NCBI RefSeq assembly: GCF_048771995.1
Contig: NC_133063.1
Span: 21,515,063 to 21,579,062, forward strand
Length of the DNA: 64,000 nt
Direction of reading: 5' to 3'
From: Taeniopygia guttata
Lineage: Eukaryota; Chordata; Aves; Passeriformes; Estrildidae
A model generated the notes under the pieces. It ran no database searches. It saw nothing but the letters and a program-made list of their open reading frames with translations, and was not told the origin of the DNA. A program made the translations under genes and the position numbers. Each line of letters starts with the position of its first letter. Position 1 is the first letter of the stretch. This document shows positions 13,203 through 23,135 of the stretch, piece by piece.

Positions 13203-16200
13203 ATATTGCTCAGAAGTTTTTTCTCACGTGAATCCAGATGAATCTACACACGAACTTCTAAACCCCTGCAGAGCTGACTCACAATAAAATGGAAATCAGA
13301 GCTGTCTGTAAAAATGTATCCCATGAAAAATGTGATTGACTTGGGATCAGATATGGCTTCCTCCACACGCCTATGGATCACAGAATTTTGAAGACCAGTG
13401 TTCCACCATTTCTCTTCAAATGCAAAACCATGGATTTTTGCAGCCTCCTGTCATTTGCAACATTTTGTGTGAAAAAAACCCAACAAATTAATTTATTTTG
13501 GGATTTTTGAAAGCACACACCTTTCTCACTGAATGTATAAAAATATTTATCAACTTCTAATTATTTTACAATTTTTCTTCTACTAGGAGCAAGGCATTTT
13601 GCTGTCTTTTGTTGATGAATGTATATGGTATTCAGTGAATTCAGAACTCAGAAGGGCTTGGCAATAGGAATTTCTCAAATATGGGATTAAATACAATGTC
13701 TCCCCATTTTTTTTGGCTAGAGTTATCTGGCAAATCCACTATCAAGCTGTGTGTTGCTTGTGAAACTCCAAAAATAAACCAAACAATATACCTATGAGTT
13801 TTTTGAAATGTAGAAATGGTATTTATTTGCAGATCTTTGGTATGGAACCAGGCGGTTGCCCCTAAAGAATTTTCTGGGCGTTTTTTAAAAAACATTATTC
13901 AATTAAGCAGTTTACACATAAAATCACCTACAGTCTTGGAGAAAGTTTCATGTTAATTAGTTTTACAGATATTTTTGAATATTTGATGCTATATTTTTAT
14001 TGATTTAATATTAGCAGTTGTGCTCAAAAATGGCAAGACTTACATAAATGCTTAAGCTCTCAAGGAACAGATTTGAAAGCTATGAGTGTCATAAAATTCA
14101 AATTTTTGTAGACTTCCAGCCCATTAGCTGAAGATAAATATTAGCCTTTAGTGAGTATGTGATATCTCTCTAGAAACAAGCATCTAACCAGTGAGTCTGC
14201 TTTTCCTCAAGAGAACAAAGAATTTTACATTGTAAATGGCACCACAGAAAGATGTGACGTAATATTACCAAAATTAATAATTTAAGTCACAGGTGGTCTG
14301 AGAAAATAATGTTTTCTCAAAACCATTGTTTTCTCCTCCCCATACTTACCTTCAGACAATTCAGAGGTAAAATAACAAAATAACCCAATAACTGAAGAAA
14401 TCCGTGCCACACCGGACATTTTGGGGTTTGGTATTACTAACTCTGTTTGGAATAAGATTCAATGCTTTCTAAATAAAAACTACATCATGACATAAATATT
14501 GGTTGAATTATAAATTATTTGGTTTATTGTTTTGGCATTATGTGTTTTCAGTTGAAACACCAGAAGTTTGAACTGATGAAAGACTTTTATGTTGTCCTTG
14601 CACTTTGCCCCACAAAAACCCATTAAGTTCCCGTCACTCCTTTCCACCAGTTTCAGAAATAAAAGAGCTCTTCACAGGGTGACTTCCAGGTCAGGCTTAC
14701 TCTGTGTAGTTAAAGTGACCATAAAGTCACATCCACATGCTAAAAACACCTTCACAGCTGTCTTTAGACAGCGAGTCTTCTCCACGTGGTTTTAAAGGTA
14801 TATTACTAAGATCTATAATTACCTTAATTTAAATGTTCAAAAATGTCCTGTTCAAAAATTAAAGAACAAAAATCTCTTTAATCCTTGGCTTTCAACAGTA
14901 CCTGAGGAAAATGTTGAAAAGATTTCACATGGGCAACTAGGACTTCTCTGAGAACTCACTGTAGGCTGCTGTTGCAAACAGCATGTTTTGCTGGGTAAAG
15001 CCCAGTGCAGTCTGAAGCTCTCCAATATCTCCTTTATTATAGAAGATGCTGCATAAAAATGGAAAATTGCCACCTTTCAAGCTACTGTGTTTGTCTCTTT
15101 ATATACACCCACCAGTAAAATACTTTAAATTGGTGTTGCTTTTTAAATGAATGTTAGGCACAAAGGCCAAAAGAATTATTATGTCATTAGTGAGAACTGC
15201 ATCTGTAATACCCGACACCAGAACTCATTGCCCTGCTCTCCAACAGTTGAAAACAGAAATGGTCTAATTATGCACAGCCTCCTGCACATTTTACTGTAAA
15301 TTCAGGTGAATCACACATTCATATCTGGCCTTTGTTCATCAGCTGAAAATCTCATGAGAATTCCTCCTGCATTTCTCCCTGGTCAGATCAAACACTTTCC
15401 ACAGACCCAGGACTCTTCCTTCTTAATGATTTCTCTTGTCTCTTTCTTGAACATTTGTGTACAAAAGGGACTAAACCTCAGACAGGGTAGGGCTGAACAG
15501 TCTAATTTATCATTTTAAGCTAGCAGAATTAGAGGAATTGAAAATGAAAAGACAACACTGACATGAGAAGTCAGACTGCTCACCTCTTGTAAAAGGTGGG
15601 ACCTTGCAGCAGATGTAAAGAATGGAAATAAAAAGAACAAGTGTTCTCATTACATGGTGATATGCAAATTTTGAAGGCAAAGAATAATGCAATGACACTG
15701 CTGTGAACTCCTCTAAATATTTAGCAGCAGTCATTTAAAATTCCAGTGATGGTGCAGTACTATTTTTTTTTTTTTTTCTGAAGAAAAGGAGAGGGCAATT
15801 TCTGGAGCATTATAAACTCAAATTGGAAAAAGCATCAGGTCAAAATCATCCATAAAGAAAGCTACTTAAAACTCCAGTATCTTGATCCTAATGGAAACAT
15901 TTACAAAACTGCAGCACCTTTTGGATTAGAGGTGTGGGTGGAAATTAAGCTGTTTTAACTTGGTAGACCCATTTCCCATCAAATGTATTTATCACATATG
16001 CTGTAGAAAATAACCTGCAGATATGAAAAATTTACATTTGAAGGATTATACTGTGTCACTAACGGGATCCTTTATGAGGAATAAATTAGATGTAAAGCTG
16101 TTTAAATTATTTCCAGAACAGCGATGAAAATTTCAGGATAACAAACTCCTCAGATTTCAGTCTCTCTGCTGAAGACTTATTCCAAAATCTGCTGGAGCCT

Positions 16201-16850
16201 TTGAAGAGATTGTGGGGTTTTGTGTATATACTTGGGTTTAGGCAGTGATGTGTGTATTCCAGTGGGGTGCTGGGGAATACTTCAGTAGTTTTTTTTTCTT
16301 TTCTTTCTTTGAGTAATACCTGTTTTAAGTTTTCATGATCTGGTTTTGGTAGCAGGGGGGCTATGGGGGGGGGGCATCTGTGAGAAGGTGTGAGAAGCTG
16401 CAGGAAAAGCTCCCTCAGTCGTGGAAGAGCTTCTAGAAAAGATTATAGTCTGTTGCTCTCTGTTAGTTAAAATTGTTATGGATCAACTTCGAGCGGAAGA
16501 GGTACAAATTTTCAGGGATTATTTGTTTTCAAATTAATTTTGTTCTAACTCAGAACGAAAACAAATAGGAGGTTCTCTGGTGCTAAATTATGCTTGCAGT
16601 TAGTGAAATAGTAATTATTAGGTTGGGGGAAGCACCAAGGGCAGTGTAGCATGCACTTCACACAATACAAGCTAGCACCCTGCCCAAAAGATCCCAAACT
16701 GATGCAGTTACACAGCTTGGTTTTGCTCAGGAAGTTTGTATTTTATTTTTCTAGGAACACCCCCACCTCCTTGCTGAAGATCAGAAGAACAAGTCTGGGA
16801 ACACAGCAGCCGCCAGCAGTTTAAAATCAGTATGTGATGAAAATTTTTTA
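13203..16850. other. Gene-free AT-rich stretch
   Basis: No gene recognised. Short G and T homopolymers occur at 15.76 and 16.36 kb. The last 100 bp hold an AATAAA-type signal on the minus strand ('aaaaataaaatac' at about 16745), downstream of the ITPRIPL1-like remnant. Confidence 0.5.
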
Positions 16851-16976
16851 CTTAGGCTCTGTTACATTTGGGATGGATACAAGAGGTCACCTCAGTAGCA
16901 CAGCCATCGTGGCAGTGAGTCAGAGAGGTGGCAGCTCTGTGGCCCGCACGGTGCTGCTGGCAGAGCCGGCTGCTGC

Positions 16977-18092
16977 CTACTCAAGGCTCAGGCAGGCACA
17001 GGAGCTGCCTTGCTGCACGGCCAGAACCATCTCGATGCTGCAGTGCAGGCCAGAGGCGCCGCTCAGCCGGAACCTGCAGGACTTGCCGCAGGGCAGCGCC
17101 GTCAGCTGGAAATGGCGCGACTGTGGCAGGAGCAGCCAGGCCAACGCCACCAACATTTGCACCCAGCGGGTGACTTTGTCTGGGTCTAAGTAGGAGCCCG
17201 TGCAGAGGGTGTCCATCAGATACCACTCCTGGTCTCTGGGCAGCTGGCCACCAGAGGCGTGGAGAAAGCACGTGTGCCCCAGCAGCTGCTCCCCGGAGCA
17301 CAGGCACTCCAGCCCCACACGGATGCGCTCGGCTGGCAGCCATTTCCTGCTCCCTGGGCTGAAGGAGTGGCCGGGCGGTGGCCGCAGGATGACCAGCGTG
17401 CGGTAGGTGCTGCTGCTCTCCTGGACGCTGCAGTTAAGGCTGGTGTCTGTCCCAGCGCCTGGGTGCAGCTCCGGCATGAAGTTCCTCCGGGACAGCACTC
17501 GGCAGACGCCGAGGAGCTCTTCCACCAGCTCCTGCAGCACCTTTGTGCTGGGCAGGCCCTGCTGCAGAATCACAGAACAGCTGAGCTTGGGAGTGACCTT
17601 TACAGGCTGTCCAGTGTCACTCCACAGCAATGAGCAGGGACATTCTCACCTAGATCAGGCTGCTGGCAGCCCTTTCCTGGATGTGCCCATTGGTGATGGG
17701 CTGGGCACAGCCAAAATGCTGCCACCCTTGCCTGTACCCTTGACCTTCTCATGCTCACTGACCTTCTCCTTCCTGCTGGATCCCTCCTGCCTCCTCCTGC
17801 TGGCAGAGCCACACTTTCTTCTCCTGACCAGCCAGCAGCCCATGGCAAGAACCTGAACCAGGACTGCTGCACTGACCCAAAGAAGCCACTGCTTTTCCAG
17901 CGCAGAGCAGAGCAGGGCTTCCATGGTGCCACTGCTCCCCTCAATCTCCTCCAGGAGCCGAATCATCTCTTGGTACAAATATTCCTCATGCTCCAGCAGC
18001 TGTTTAACTTCATCCTTTTCAATTTTTAGATTCACCTTCCCAGCATAGGTGGCTAACAGGGCCAGGATGAAGGCCACAGTTAAAGACATGGC
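16977..18092 (-). pseudogene. ITPRIPL1-like pseudogene (Mab-21 family), CR1-interrupted and C-terminally truncated
   Basis: Related to inositol 1,4,5-trisphosphate receptor-interacting protein-like 1, a single-pass membrane protein with a Mab-21-type domain that is often multicopy in passerines. A likely coding exon starts just after the acceptor 'ttcttccaccag' at 18093. The first codon is at 18089 (MSLTVAFILALLATYAG, hydrophobic leader). Next come a Glu-rich segment with a coiled-coil look, a transmembrane helix (LLWVSAAVLVQVLAMGCW) and a basic RRRKCGSASRRR stretch. This frame closes at 17655 inside inserted CR1 DNA. The Mab-21-type part resumes in another frame at about 17563 (VLQELVEELLGVCRVLSRR) and includes the family landmarks MDTLCTGSYLDPDKVTRWVQ and LLLPQSRH. 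It stops after CACLSLE at 16977, where roughly the C-terminal half of the domain should follow. I see no continuation downstream. Very probably non-functional. Confidence 0.85.
17565..17690 (-). mobile_element. CR1 LINE 3' fragment inserted in the ITPRIPL1-like pseudogene
   Basis: On the minus strand this runs from a 'catccaggaaagggctgcc' block, through 'gtccctgctcattgctg', to a 3' end reading 'ctgttctgtgattctg' (remnant of the CR1 terminal octamer repeats). It interrupts the ITPRIPL1-like coding frame and supplies the stop at 17655. It lies in the same orientation as the gene. The 5' border is approximate. Confidence 0.85.
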
Positions 18093-18665
18093 CTGGTGGA
18101 AGAAAGAGGGCTCAGCATGTCTGGCTGGGAGGGAGCAGGGGGCTGGCGACACCCGCAATGTCCCCAAAGCCTCTCTGGGTACCTGCCACGCTGAGAGCTC
18201 CAAGCCCCTCTTCCCCCAGCCCAGAGGACAGTGCCCTGCCCTGAGGGTCCCAGCTCTCACTCTGGCTTTAAACCCCCAGGGCACCTTTCCCAGCTCCCAT
18301 CCAGCCCAGCATTCCCCCTGCTTGTGCACTCACTGGCTGCCAGAATCCAACTGCCCTGTGCTGTCCCTGGACACAGGTGCCAGTATCACCTATCCTCTGT
18401 GATGTCACAGCCAGCAGAACAATGTCATTCAGCTGCCAAGTGCCCCTGCTCACAGCTCCCACTGTGACGCATGCCCTGGCATGTCACAGCCCCCAGAGCC
18501 ACTCCCAGCCAACAAGCCCCAGTCTTGGTGACCACTGCCGACCTCAGCGGCTCCTGGGCATCCTCACCCTGAGTGCAAAGCCAGCCACAGGAATCCCCCA
18601 GGGCGGTCTGGATCCAGGCTGCAGACATCACTGAAAGGGACATGGATGGGGACTGGAGCTGGATC
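18093..18665. other. GC-rich flank upstream of the ITPRIPL1-like remnant
   Basis: Contains the polypyrimidine tract and AG acceptor next to the ITPRIPL1-like coding exon (18093-18105). Beyond that is GC-richer sequence that is open in several frames without recognisable protein. By position it could include the original intron and 5' exon or promoter, but no donor or first exon could be pinned down. Confidence 0.4.
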
Positions 18666-19129
18666 TTTTAGTGTTCAGGAACACACATAATCACGGGATA
18701 AGATTATATGCAGATGTTGTTATTGAGAGCTCTGGGAATCAGGGGTACAGGCACAAATCTGACTCCGACACGGCTTTCGAGCTGAATGTATTTTATATTC
18801 TATCGTTACATAACTTACATATTAATTATTAAACTTATATTGTTCTATTGTATACATTGATATTATTCAAGCATGAGTTTCTCATGATCTTTCTTAGGCC
18901 CCTGACCACAGTTTCTCATTATTATTCTTAAGATTAAACAGTAATTATATTTAATTACTAAAAAATCATCACATCTAAAATTATATCATTTATCATGTAC
19001 TAGCTACACAGGTACATTTCTAGCAAGGTATAAGGCCTACACGTTCCCAGGGTATTTTCTCGGGGCCTACTAAGCTTAATTTTCCTTCTAACCCTGAATC
19101 CCCATGATTTTAAAACCCTTTTACTATCA
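18666..19129 (-). mobile_element. Solo LTR, same family as the 3' LTR at 24959-25404, inverted
   Basis: The reverse complement aligns along its whole length with the LTR at 24959-25404. It begins TGATAGTAAAAGGGTTTTAA at 19129 and ends near 18666 with a decayed terminus. The shared polyadenylation region is mutated here (AATAAC in place of AATAAA). There is no adjacent polypurine tract or coding sequence in the matching orientation, so it is a solo LTR. Flanking tetranucleotides gatc (18662-18665) and tatc (19130-19133) could be a decayed 4-bp target duplication, the size usual for class I retroviruses. Confidence 0.88.
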
Positions 19130-19179
19130 TATCTTCCAGTGCTCACCACCCCTGACTGCCCTCTAGGTGAACCCAAATC

Positions 19180-19338
19180 TCACCTGCTGCAACCTGAGCA
19201 CATCTACCCTTCTTGCCCATCCTGGAATATTATGTTCCCACATCACCCAAGCCCTTTGTATGGGGTGACCAGCTCCCAGCTGATCTGCTTCCCTGGCCTT
19301 ACTTTCTGTTTCCGAGGAATGAATGTAACAGCTATACT
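19180..19338 (+). repeat. LTR-like repeat 'X', copy A, left part
   Basis: Shares a block with 32805-32985: 'ccatcctggaa', 'agccctttg', 'ccagctgatctgct', and 'ctggccttactttctgttt'. The sequence stops matching abruptly at 19338, and the match resumes at about 19953. This copy is therefore interrupted by the LTR at 19339-19952. The paralogue carries AATAAA followed by a U5-like tail, so X is probably an LTR 3' half. Family not identified. Confidence 0.75.
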
Positions 19339-19952
19339 TGTGGGGGTTTGAATTTATTTTAATGATTCCTTGTGAAGTTGTTAATTCTGTTATACCCCCA
19401 TGTTATCCCAGAGTTGGTCTACCCCTGGGTTTTACTCTCTCTCAAAGCTGTCCCTCATGCCGTTACCCAGCCCTTTATTACTGAACCTTCTCTGCCACCT
19501 AAACCTAGGGCTAATCCCTAACTGCAGCATCCCTTTGGAATTCCCCTTCTCCTCAAAGCCCCATTGGCCCATGTGACCCATCCTCTCCACCCTCCTACCC
19601 CAATTGCCACCAGACACTTGATGTAATCTCCTCCCCTGAGGATTCCCTTGTGGTTAGCTGCTTGTGTCCACCCCCTGACTTTTACCTGTATAAAACTTGT
19701 TGCATAATAGAGCTAGGGGCTCTTTTTGTCCTGCTCCCTTTACCAGGAATAAACTGTTCCTTGTGGGACCTCAAGATGGAGGTCGTCCTCCTTTCTCCTT
19801 TGCCTGGTCCATGTCGTGGCTGGTGTCTGGCACATTAGAGCAAGTGGCTTTAAAGGTTCTGCCTCTGGTAAATCCTCATACAAAGGCAGTTTCCCACTCC
19901 TGGCATGGTGCTGGAGTTCTAAGAGCTAGCCCAGGCTTCAGCAGTCACTTCA
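19339..19952 (+). mobile_element. Solo LTR inserted into repeat X (probably class II)
   Basis: Begins TGTGGGGGTTTGAATTTATT and ends CAGTCACTTCA. It has a TATA-like 'ctgtataaaac' at about 19686 and AATAAA at about 19747, in the U3-R-U5 order of an LTR. It is flanked by tatact (19333-19338) and tgcact (19953-19958). The uninterrupted paralogue of the host repeat has one tgcact at that point (32982-32987). A 6-bp duplication fits ERVK-type (class II) integration. No internal retroviral sequence, so it is a solo LTR. Confidence 0.85.
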
Positions 19953-20012
19953 TGCACTCATGAGGATCCCAGCAGAACCCTTGCATCTCAGGAGCTCTTA
20001 GGCAAAAAAGCC
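19953..20012 (+). repeat. LTR-like repeat 'X', copy A, right part
   Basis: Continues the match to copy B (32982-33045) through 'cagcagaac' and 'gagctcttaggcaaaaaa'. Similarity ends at the A-run. Confidence 0.7.
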
Positions 20013-20035
20013 TCCACCAGTCAGAGATAAGGGGC

Positions 20036-20325
20036 TGTGAGGGGAGGAATACCAGGGAGAGGGGTATAGGTATTCAAAAGAGGCTCTTACCCCAGGGTAG
20101 GTACTGGTACTGCTCTCTTTATTCTGTGGTGTCCATGGGAGAGCGGGGCAAAAGAGAAAGAACAGGAAATGTCAGGGGTCTATATAGGTTTTGGACAGGG
20201 TGGGCTTTCCTGGCTCTCCGCCAACCCCGTTGGGGCAGGAAGGAGGGCTCCAGGGGTTATCTTGATCAGAGTCACAGGGTCCTGGGGAAGGGGGGGCACA
20301 GGGTGCCCCTGAGCTCACTGTAACA
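20036..20325 (-). mobile_element. LTR fragment, minus orientation
   Basis: Reverse strand reads TGTTACAGTGAGCTCAGG from 20325, then a TATA-like 'acctatatagacc' (about 20180) and an AATAAA signal (about 20120), ending near 20036. It abuts the broken 5' end of the class I pol gene at 20326. No clear target duplication was seen and the left border is uncertain. It appears unrelated to the LTR at 24959-25404. Confidence 0.6.
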
Positions 20326-20328
20326 AAT

Positions 20329-21337
20329 AACTAAGGACATTTATTCAATGGATGCCAATCCTTAGACATTGTTAACATCCATGAAAGAGATATATAAATG
20401 GTTTACAGTAATTGATCTAAAAGATGCCTTTTTCTGCATACCCCTTGACAAAGAAAGTAGGAACCTGTTTGCCTTTGAGTGGGAAAATCCAGAAAATGGA
20501 AGAAAGACCCAGCTCACCTCGACAAGGCTCCCACAAGGATTCAAGAACAGTCCCACCCTATTCGGAAACCAACTAGCAAAGGAGCTGAAGACCTGGACAA
20601 CAAGAGGGCAAGTACCGAGAGAACAATACCTGCTGCTACAGTATGTTGACGATATACTGATAGCCACAGAGGAGAATGCAACCTGCATAAAGGTAACAAT
20701 CGAGATTTTAAATTCATTGGGGATGGCAGGATATAAGGTATCTAAAGAAAAAGCACGAATTGCCCAACAGACTGTGATTTACCTGGTATGTGAAATCTCA
20801 CAAGGGCAGCGAAAACTGGGTACTAACCGTATTCAAGGTATTTGTGCCCTTCCAGAGCCCCAGAATCTACACGAGCTGCGAGTCTTTCTTGGGATGACAG
20901 GGTGGTGCCGCCTGTGGATCATGGACTATGGACTAATTGCAAAACCCCTGTATGAGGCCCAGAAGATGCAGCCATTTACCTGGGGCAAACCACAGAAGGA
21001 GGCTTTCCTCAAATTAAAGGAGGCCTTGACAACTGCTCCTGCATTGCGGTTACCTGATTTGTCCACAGATTTTCAGATGTTTGTACATGAAAGGATGCAT
21101 CTGGCACTGGGAGTCTTAACCCAACATTTGGGAAGCTGGAAAAGGCCGGTGGGCTACTTTTCCAAACGACTTGACAACGTCAGTGCTGGATGGCCTTCAT
21201 GTCTGCATGCAGTTGCAGCCACTGTGATCCCAATACAAGAAGCCAGGAAGCTCACCATGGGAAGGCACATAGATGTCTATGTACCACATATAGTAACTAC
21301 TGGTCAGAACACAAAGGGGGCCATTGGCTCTTCCTGA
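20329..21337 (+). pseudogene. Endogenous retroviral pol: reverse transcriptase fragment
   Basis: Lacks the N-terminal fingers. Recognisable sequence starts at the motif A region (WFTVIDLKDAFFCIPL, first catalytic Asp present). LPQGFKNSPTLF follows, then LLQYVDDILIA with the two catalytic Asp of motif C, and the thumb/connection (ELRVFLGMTGWCRLW, AKPLYE). An in-frame TAG lies upstream near 20354. The frame closes at 21337, but the true reading shifts frame at about 21300, in the connection before RNase H. In a live virus this enzyme copies genomic RNA to DNA. Here it is a fossil. Confidence 0.93.
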
Positions 21338-22050
21338 GTCGAATGATGAAATTCCAGGTAATCTCAACGAAGCAAGATGATGTAACATTAAAAACAACTA
21401 ACCTTTTGAACCCAGCCTTGTTCCTAGGTACAACATCTGAAGAAAACCCATTGGAACATGATTGCATGGAAGTAATAGAACACACCTTTGCAGCTAGAGC
21501 AGATCTGAAAGGTGTCCCCCTAGAACAGCCAGACTGGGAGTTGTTCACAGATGGAAGCAGTTTCATGGAGAACAGAATCAGACACGCTGGATATGCGGTA
21601 ACAACAATCAGTACAGTGGTAGAGGCAAAAGCATTGCTGCCAAATACATCTGCCCAGAAGGCAGAAGTGGTTGCTTTAACCAGAGCACTAGAATTAAGTG
21701 AAGGGAAAAAGGTGACCATATGGACTGATTCAAAATATGCATTTGGAATAGTGCATGTGCATGGGGCCCTATGGAAAGAACGGGGCCTGTTTTTGTCTCA
21801 AGGGATGCACATTAAACATCAAGATGCAGTTCTGCAGCTGATAAGAGCAGTACAAAAACCTGAACAAATGGCAATTATGCACTGTAAAGCACATCAATCA
21901 GGAAACTCCAAAATTTGTGAGGGAAATCGAAAGGCAGATTGGACAGCTCGACAGGCTGCTCGAAAGGTGCAAACAACAATGTATCTCAATTCAATTTACC
22001 TCCACAGCCGAAATATTCAGCAGAAGATGAGAAATTGGTGCATTTACTGA
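21300..22050 (+). pseudogene. Endogenous retroviral pol: connection and RNase H
   Basis: Second pol frame, entered after a frameshift near 21300. RNase H spans about 21530-21970 and keeps the four acidic positions expected for the fold: LFTDGSS (Asp), AQKAEVVAL (Glu), WTDSKYAFG (Asp) and GNRKADWTAR (Asp). The frame ends at 22050 after another shift. The following residues of the pol reading continue in frame 3 (up to 22136) and then return to frame 1. No N-terminal Met is implied, because this is an internal part of a polyprotein. Confidence 0.92.
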
Positions 22051-23106
22051 ATGCACATAAGAATCCAGAAGGGTGGTATGTAACTGCACACGGGGGACAT
22101 TACCCCCTTGGTAATGAGAGAGGCTCTACAAATTAAACATAATGAATGTCATTGGGGTGCAGAGGCATTGGTAAAATTTCTAAAACATTATTTGGTCTCA
22201 GTACGAATGTTAACAATGGCAAAATCAATAATGTCAAAGTGTGAGATTTGCTTGGAAAATAACCCAGTGGCTAGATGACAGGCACAACTAGGAAGGGTGC
22301 GGGTAGGGATAGAATCAGGAGATTATTGGCAGGTAGATTTTGTAGAATTACCAAGAACTCGAGGATACAAATATTTGTTAGTAGGGGTTGATACATTTTC
22401 TGGATGGCCAGAAGCCCTTCCCTGTCACACGAACCAAGCAAAAGAAACAGTTAAGTGGTTACTACAAGAAATCATTCCCAGATTTGGGGTGCCTCTAGGG
22501 ATATCATCAGATAGGGGACCCCATTTCATAGCCACGGTGGTAAAAGAAGTAAGTAGGTTGCTGGGAATAACTTGGGACCTCCACACACCATGGAGACCTC
22601 AGTCAAGTGGACAGGTGGAGAGGATGAATCAGACACTAAAAAGGCAGATCAGTAAAATATGTCAAGAAGCCAAACTGCAGTGGCCACAGGCTTTACCAAT
22701 AGCATTGCTGAGAATCCAGATAAAGCCTAGGAGTGCAATGTCAGTCAGTCCTTATGAGATATTGTGTGGGAAACCATATGAATCTCCTGGACCCAATCCA
22801 AATGTACACGTCACGGGAAAACAGGAAGTATATAACTATGTTCTGTCTCTTGGGAAAACTTTAGCACGACTTCGGAGTGCCCTTGTTTGGAAGAGGCTGC
22901 TGACTCTCGAGAATCATGTTCATGACATACATCCAGGAGACGAGGTGTACATTAAGAATTGGAATGAAGAACCACTGAAAGAAAAGTGGACTGGACCCCA
23001 TCAGGTATTTCTGACCACCTTTACAGCAGTCAAGGTAGCTGGAGTGGACTCCTGGATACACTACACTCGAGTGAAGAAAGCCCATCCTGGACTGCGGACT
23101 GTGTAA
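22051..23106 (+). pseudogene. Endogenous retroviral pol: integrase
   Basis: The N-terminal zinc-binding part is readable at about 22138-22260: HNECH (His-x3-His) and CEICLEN (Cys-x2-Cys). A TGA stop at 22276-22278 then separates it from the catalytic core. The core keeps the D,D-35-E arrangement: Asp in YWQVDFVEL, Asp in ISSDRGPHF and Glu in SSGQVERMN. The C-terminal domain (PGDEVYIKNWNEEPLKEKWTGP) follows, and pol ends with TAA at 23104-23106. The integrase of a live virus inserts viral DNA into the host. The stop makes this copy a pseudogene despite intact catalytic residues. Confidence 0.95.
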
Positions 23107-23135
23107 ACTGTGGGACCAACAAAGCTGCAGATAAG

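Noticed and set aside
17200..17856. Plus-strand open frames of 68-149 codons
   Set aside because: Antisense of the ITPRIPL1-like pseudogene and its inserted CR1.
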